The translations under genes and the position numbers were made by a program. From Prevotella koreensis (GTDB lineage Bacteria; Bacteroidota; Bacteroidia; Bacteroidales; Bacteroidaceae), in assembly GCF_003977605.1 (NCBI RefSeq), contig NZ_RYYU01000001.1:2544600-2608599 (forward strand): DNA of 64,000 nucleotides. The letters run 5' to 3'. A model generated the notes under the pieces. The model was not told the DNA's origin. It was given only the letters and a program-made list of their open reading frames with translations, and ran no database searches. Of this stretch, positions 62,181 through 64,000 are shown piece after piece. Positions within the stretch are counted from its first letter, which is position 1; every line of letters starts with the position of its first letter.

Positions 62181-63779
62181 ATGAATAAAAAAATGTTATC
62201 ATTACTTTTATTTGTTAGTTTGACGTTCTTTTGTAATGTAACGTTGAATGCACAAGTGGAGCATTGTGGTATTGTTGAATATCATGAAAGTGCAAAGCAT
62301 TTACATTTAATTGAAAAAACTATTAAACCCCAAATCCCCTCTTCATCATATAACGTTAAAAAGATAAAATCTCGTATGGGCAAATTTATTGTCAATTATG
62401 ATGATAATTATTTTATGACAGAGGGCGTTCTTCATTGTCTTAAGTTGGCAATTGATACATGGGAAGATAGAATTATTATAAAAAAACCGATAAATTTCTT
62501 TGTACGCATATCCGAAAAAATGGATACTGATTTGGCCATTTCTACAAAAGTAGGATATTCGCGTTACAAAGTGGGAGAATTTGAAGCCCTACCTGATAAC
62601 CTTTACAATCAATTCTATAAAGGGACGAACTTTAATGATACCATAACAATTAACGCATTGTTGAATTGGGATTCTTCATGGCAATACGATACTGCGTATA
62701 GTGGCACAATAAACAATTGTTATGATTATTCCGATGATACTATTCATGTATCACCTATGGTTAAAGGAAGTAAAGTATATATAGACGTTTCTTTGGAGAA
62801 TGATTATGGCGAGTCAGGAAGATTCATGGAGGTTGGTTGCTTATATCCTTCTGCGATGCTGAACAATAAAAAAAATGATATTTTTCATGTTGATGTAAAA
62901 ATAAATAACAATGGAGCCGAAAATAAAATTAAAGCAGGTGATTTGGTTACGCTGTCATTGCTAAATGATAATAATATTGAAATAGACTCTGTCGAATGGA
63001 GAATATATCTTAAGCAATTGAATGGTGAAGACTATTACTGTACGTTGTCTAAAGATAAACAATTTTCTTTCACGAACAGCCCTGGTATGTTCAATTGCTA
63101 TTTCTCTAAGCCATATAATAAATTCATGCAAGGTTATAATTGGGAGGATTTAAAGGAAGTTAATCCTGATAGTTGTTTCTACGCCTGCAAAATTTATTAT
63201 AAAGAAGGAAGTGATAGGGTGTCTAAATATATATGTTCTGATTTTATTCCTTTTGATGTGTTACCAACAGACCCTGTTATTTCTATCTCTAAAATTTGGG
63301 TTCCAGATTGGGCAGATGATTTCCCTATATGTAGAATAATGATAGATGGGGAAAATTATGATTGTGGCATTGTTATGATTGCGGAATATAATAATAATAT
63401 TGGTGTACATGTTGATGATATTTTTTATGAAATACCAGATACTGGACTTTTAGCATATCCCGGACATTGGGATAACGGGATATATTGTTGGACAATAAAT
63501 AAGTATGGTCAAGCTATGAGTTCTATAATAAAACCATCAACTGTAGGTGTAAGTCAAGAATATGCTGACAATGTTGATTTGTTTGTTGAGGATAAAGAAA
63601 TCATTATTAAAAGTCCAAATTCAGTAGACGTATATATCTATAATATTAATGGTACTTTAGAAAAAGTATCAAAAAATTCTACTATGTATACAACCGTTTT
63701 GAACAAGGGTGTATATGTAATAAAAATATTCAATAATAACACAAACAAAGTATTAACTAATAAAATATGTATAAAATGA
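62181..63779 (+). CDS. Secreted protein with type IX sorting domain
   Basis: A 532-residue exported protein with signal peptide ending at TLNAQ (about 25). The N-terminal 220 residues include IDTWEDRIIIKKPINFFVRISEKMDTDLAIS, as in secreted adhesin-like or protease-associated proteins, then two or three Ig-like beta modules. The C terminus (about 455-532) is a type A sorting domain: VDLFVEDKEIIIKSPNSVDVYIYNINGTLEKVS, LNKGVYVIKIFNNNTNKVLTNKICIK. No catalytic motif is recognised. The coding region is far more AT-rich than housekeeping genes here. It overlaps the next start by four bases (ATGA), so the two are coupled. Confidence 0.8.
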   Translation: MNKKMLSLLLFVSLTFFCNVTLNAQVEHCGIVEYHESAKHLHLIEKTIKPQIPSSSYNVKKIKSRMGKFIVNYDDNYFMTEGVLHCLKLAIDTWEDRIIIKKPINFFVRISEKMDTDLAISTKVGYSRYKVGEFEALPDNLYNQFYKGTNFNDTITINALLNWDSSWQYDTAYSGTINNCYDYSDDTIHVSPMVKGSKVYIDVSLENDYGESGRFMEVGCLYPSAMLNNKKNDIFHVDVKINNNGAENKIKAGDLVTLSLLNDNNIEIDSVEWRIYLKQLNGEDYYCTLSKDKQFSFTNSPGMFNCYFSKPYNKFMQGYNWEDLKEVNPDSCFYACKIYYKEGSDRVSKYICSDFIPFDVLPTDPVISISKIWVPDWADDFPICRIMIDGENYDCGIVMIAEYNNNIGVHVDDIFYEIPDTGLLAYPGHWDNGIYCWTINKYGQAMSSIIKPSTVGVSQEYADNVDLFVEDKEIIIKSPNSVDVYIYNINGTLEKVSKNSTMYTTVLNKGVYVIKIFNNNTNKVLTNKICIK

Positions 63780-64000
63780 AAAGACAGTTTTTTTATTTTA
63801 ATAACCCTTTTAATTGGGGTTACATTGGGATTCGCACAGAAAAATCCAAATATTGTATATGCCTCTGATAACTCTAAAATCAAATTAGATTTGCCGTCAA
63901 CAAGAAATGTTTATGGTGGAACTATAATCAATGTCAAATATAAAGGTACGAGAATATCTTATACCCAAAAAGGAGCATTTGAATATGCGTGCAAACTTGT
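63776..64000 (+). pseudogene. Start of a secreted-protein gene, frameshifted in a T7 tract; 3' end outside window
   Basis: The ATG at 63776 overlaps the stop of the preceding gene. It reads MKRQFF and then fails after 30 codons. Moving one base at the run of seven T (63788-63794) restores a full signal peptide, FFILITLLIGVTLGFAQ, followed by a long open frame QKNPNIVYASDNSKIKLDLPS to the window's end. No start codon exists in the second frame before the signal. The gene is therefore a phase-variable or broken copy, or a sequencing error has one extra T. Its product would be a second secreted protein of the same operon. Confidence 0.65.

Overview
The window looks like chromosomal DNA of a Bacteroidales bacterium, most likely a Prevotella-like member of the Prevotellaceae. 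Evidence: many promoters of the Bacteroidota type (TTTG, about 19 bases, TAnnTTTG), type IX secretion parts (PorQ, PorE) and proteins with type IX C-terminal sorting tails, including the GLLIKKINMTDGSVKTVRIMK-like ending common in Prevotella, plus several gene families largely restricted to this phylum. There is no rRNA, CRISPR array, prophage or complete insertion sequence. Two tRNA genes are present, Leu(TAG) and Ser(GGA).

Layout. 1-6,140: C-terminal part of an alpha-2-macroglobulin, a DUF1573 protein, MeaB and IspH on the plus strand, ending at a two-way terminator shared with tRNA-Leu. 6,296-12,920 (minus): porQ, a repeat region, then a tight parC / DUF3316 / S41 protease / ABC ATPase run. 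13,190-20,074 (plus): TonB, a polyprenyl diphosphate synthase, a conserved unknown, TatD with an odd in-frame insertion, tRNA-Ser, two AT-rich small lipoproteins and a leucine-rich-repeat protein with a sorting tail. 20,271-23,924 (minus): ExbB / membrane protein / ExbD / ExbD, an acetyltransferase and a TlpA-like thioredoxin. 24,154-29,521: an Lrp regulator; rsmF-thyA-folA on minus; a membrane protein, PspC, an ECF sigma factor and a probable anti-sigma partner on plus. 29,594-41,263: PorE, a lipoprotein, a ROK sugar kinase, LysE exporter, DUF4924, RmlD, RF-3, CrcB, a YeiH transporter and a duplicated secreted protein. 41,464-47,390: a complete TolC / HlyD / fused double ATPase / two-permease efflux operon. 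47,442-54,514: S41 protease, a UvrD-type helicase with an embedded DEDDh exonuclease, serine dehydratase, OsmC and cytidylate kinase. 54,519-61,615 (minus): MATE pump, a candidate structured RNA, an FKBP lipoprotein, glycyl-tRNA synthetase and a large LA_2272-repeat / DUF3943 protein. 62,181-64,000: an AT-rich secreted-protein gene and the frameshifted start of another.

The strongest unexplained signal is a family of 22-base units with core AAATGGGCGAAATTG, in four intergenic arrays (21,455-21,542; 32,477-32,585; 41,307-41,377; 53,580-53,668). The 22-base phase is mostly kept even where units invert, and three arrays can fold into long hairpins. A second family, built on GACATAAA with a period of about 24, lies at 11,768-11,970 and 56,037-56,100. 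A third observation is a candidate noncoding RNA with its own promoter and terminator at 56,204-56,523 (minus). All gene functions are read from motifs by eye; no database search was run.
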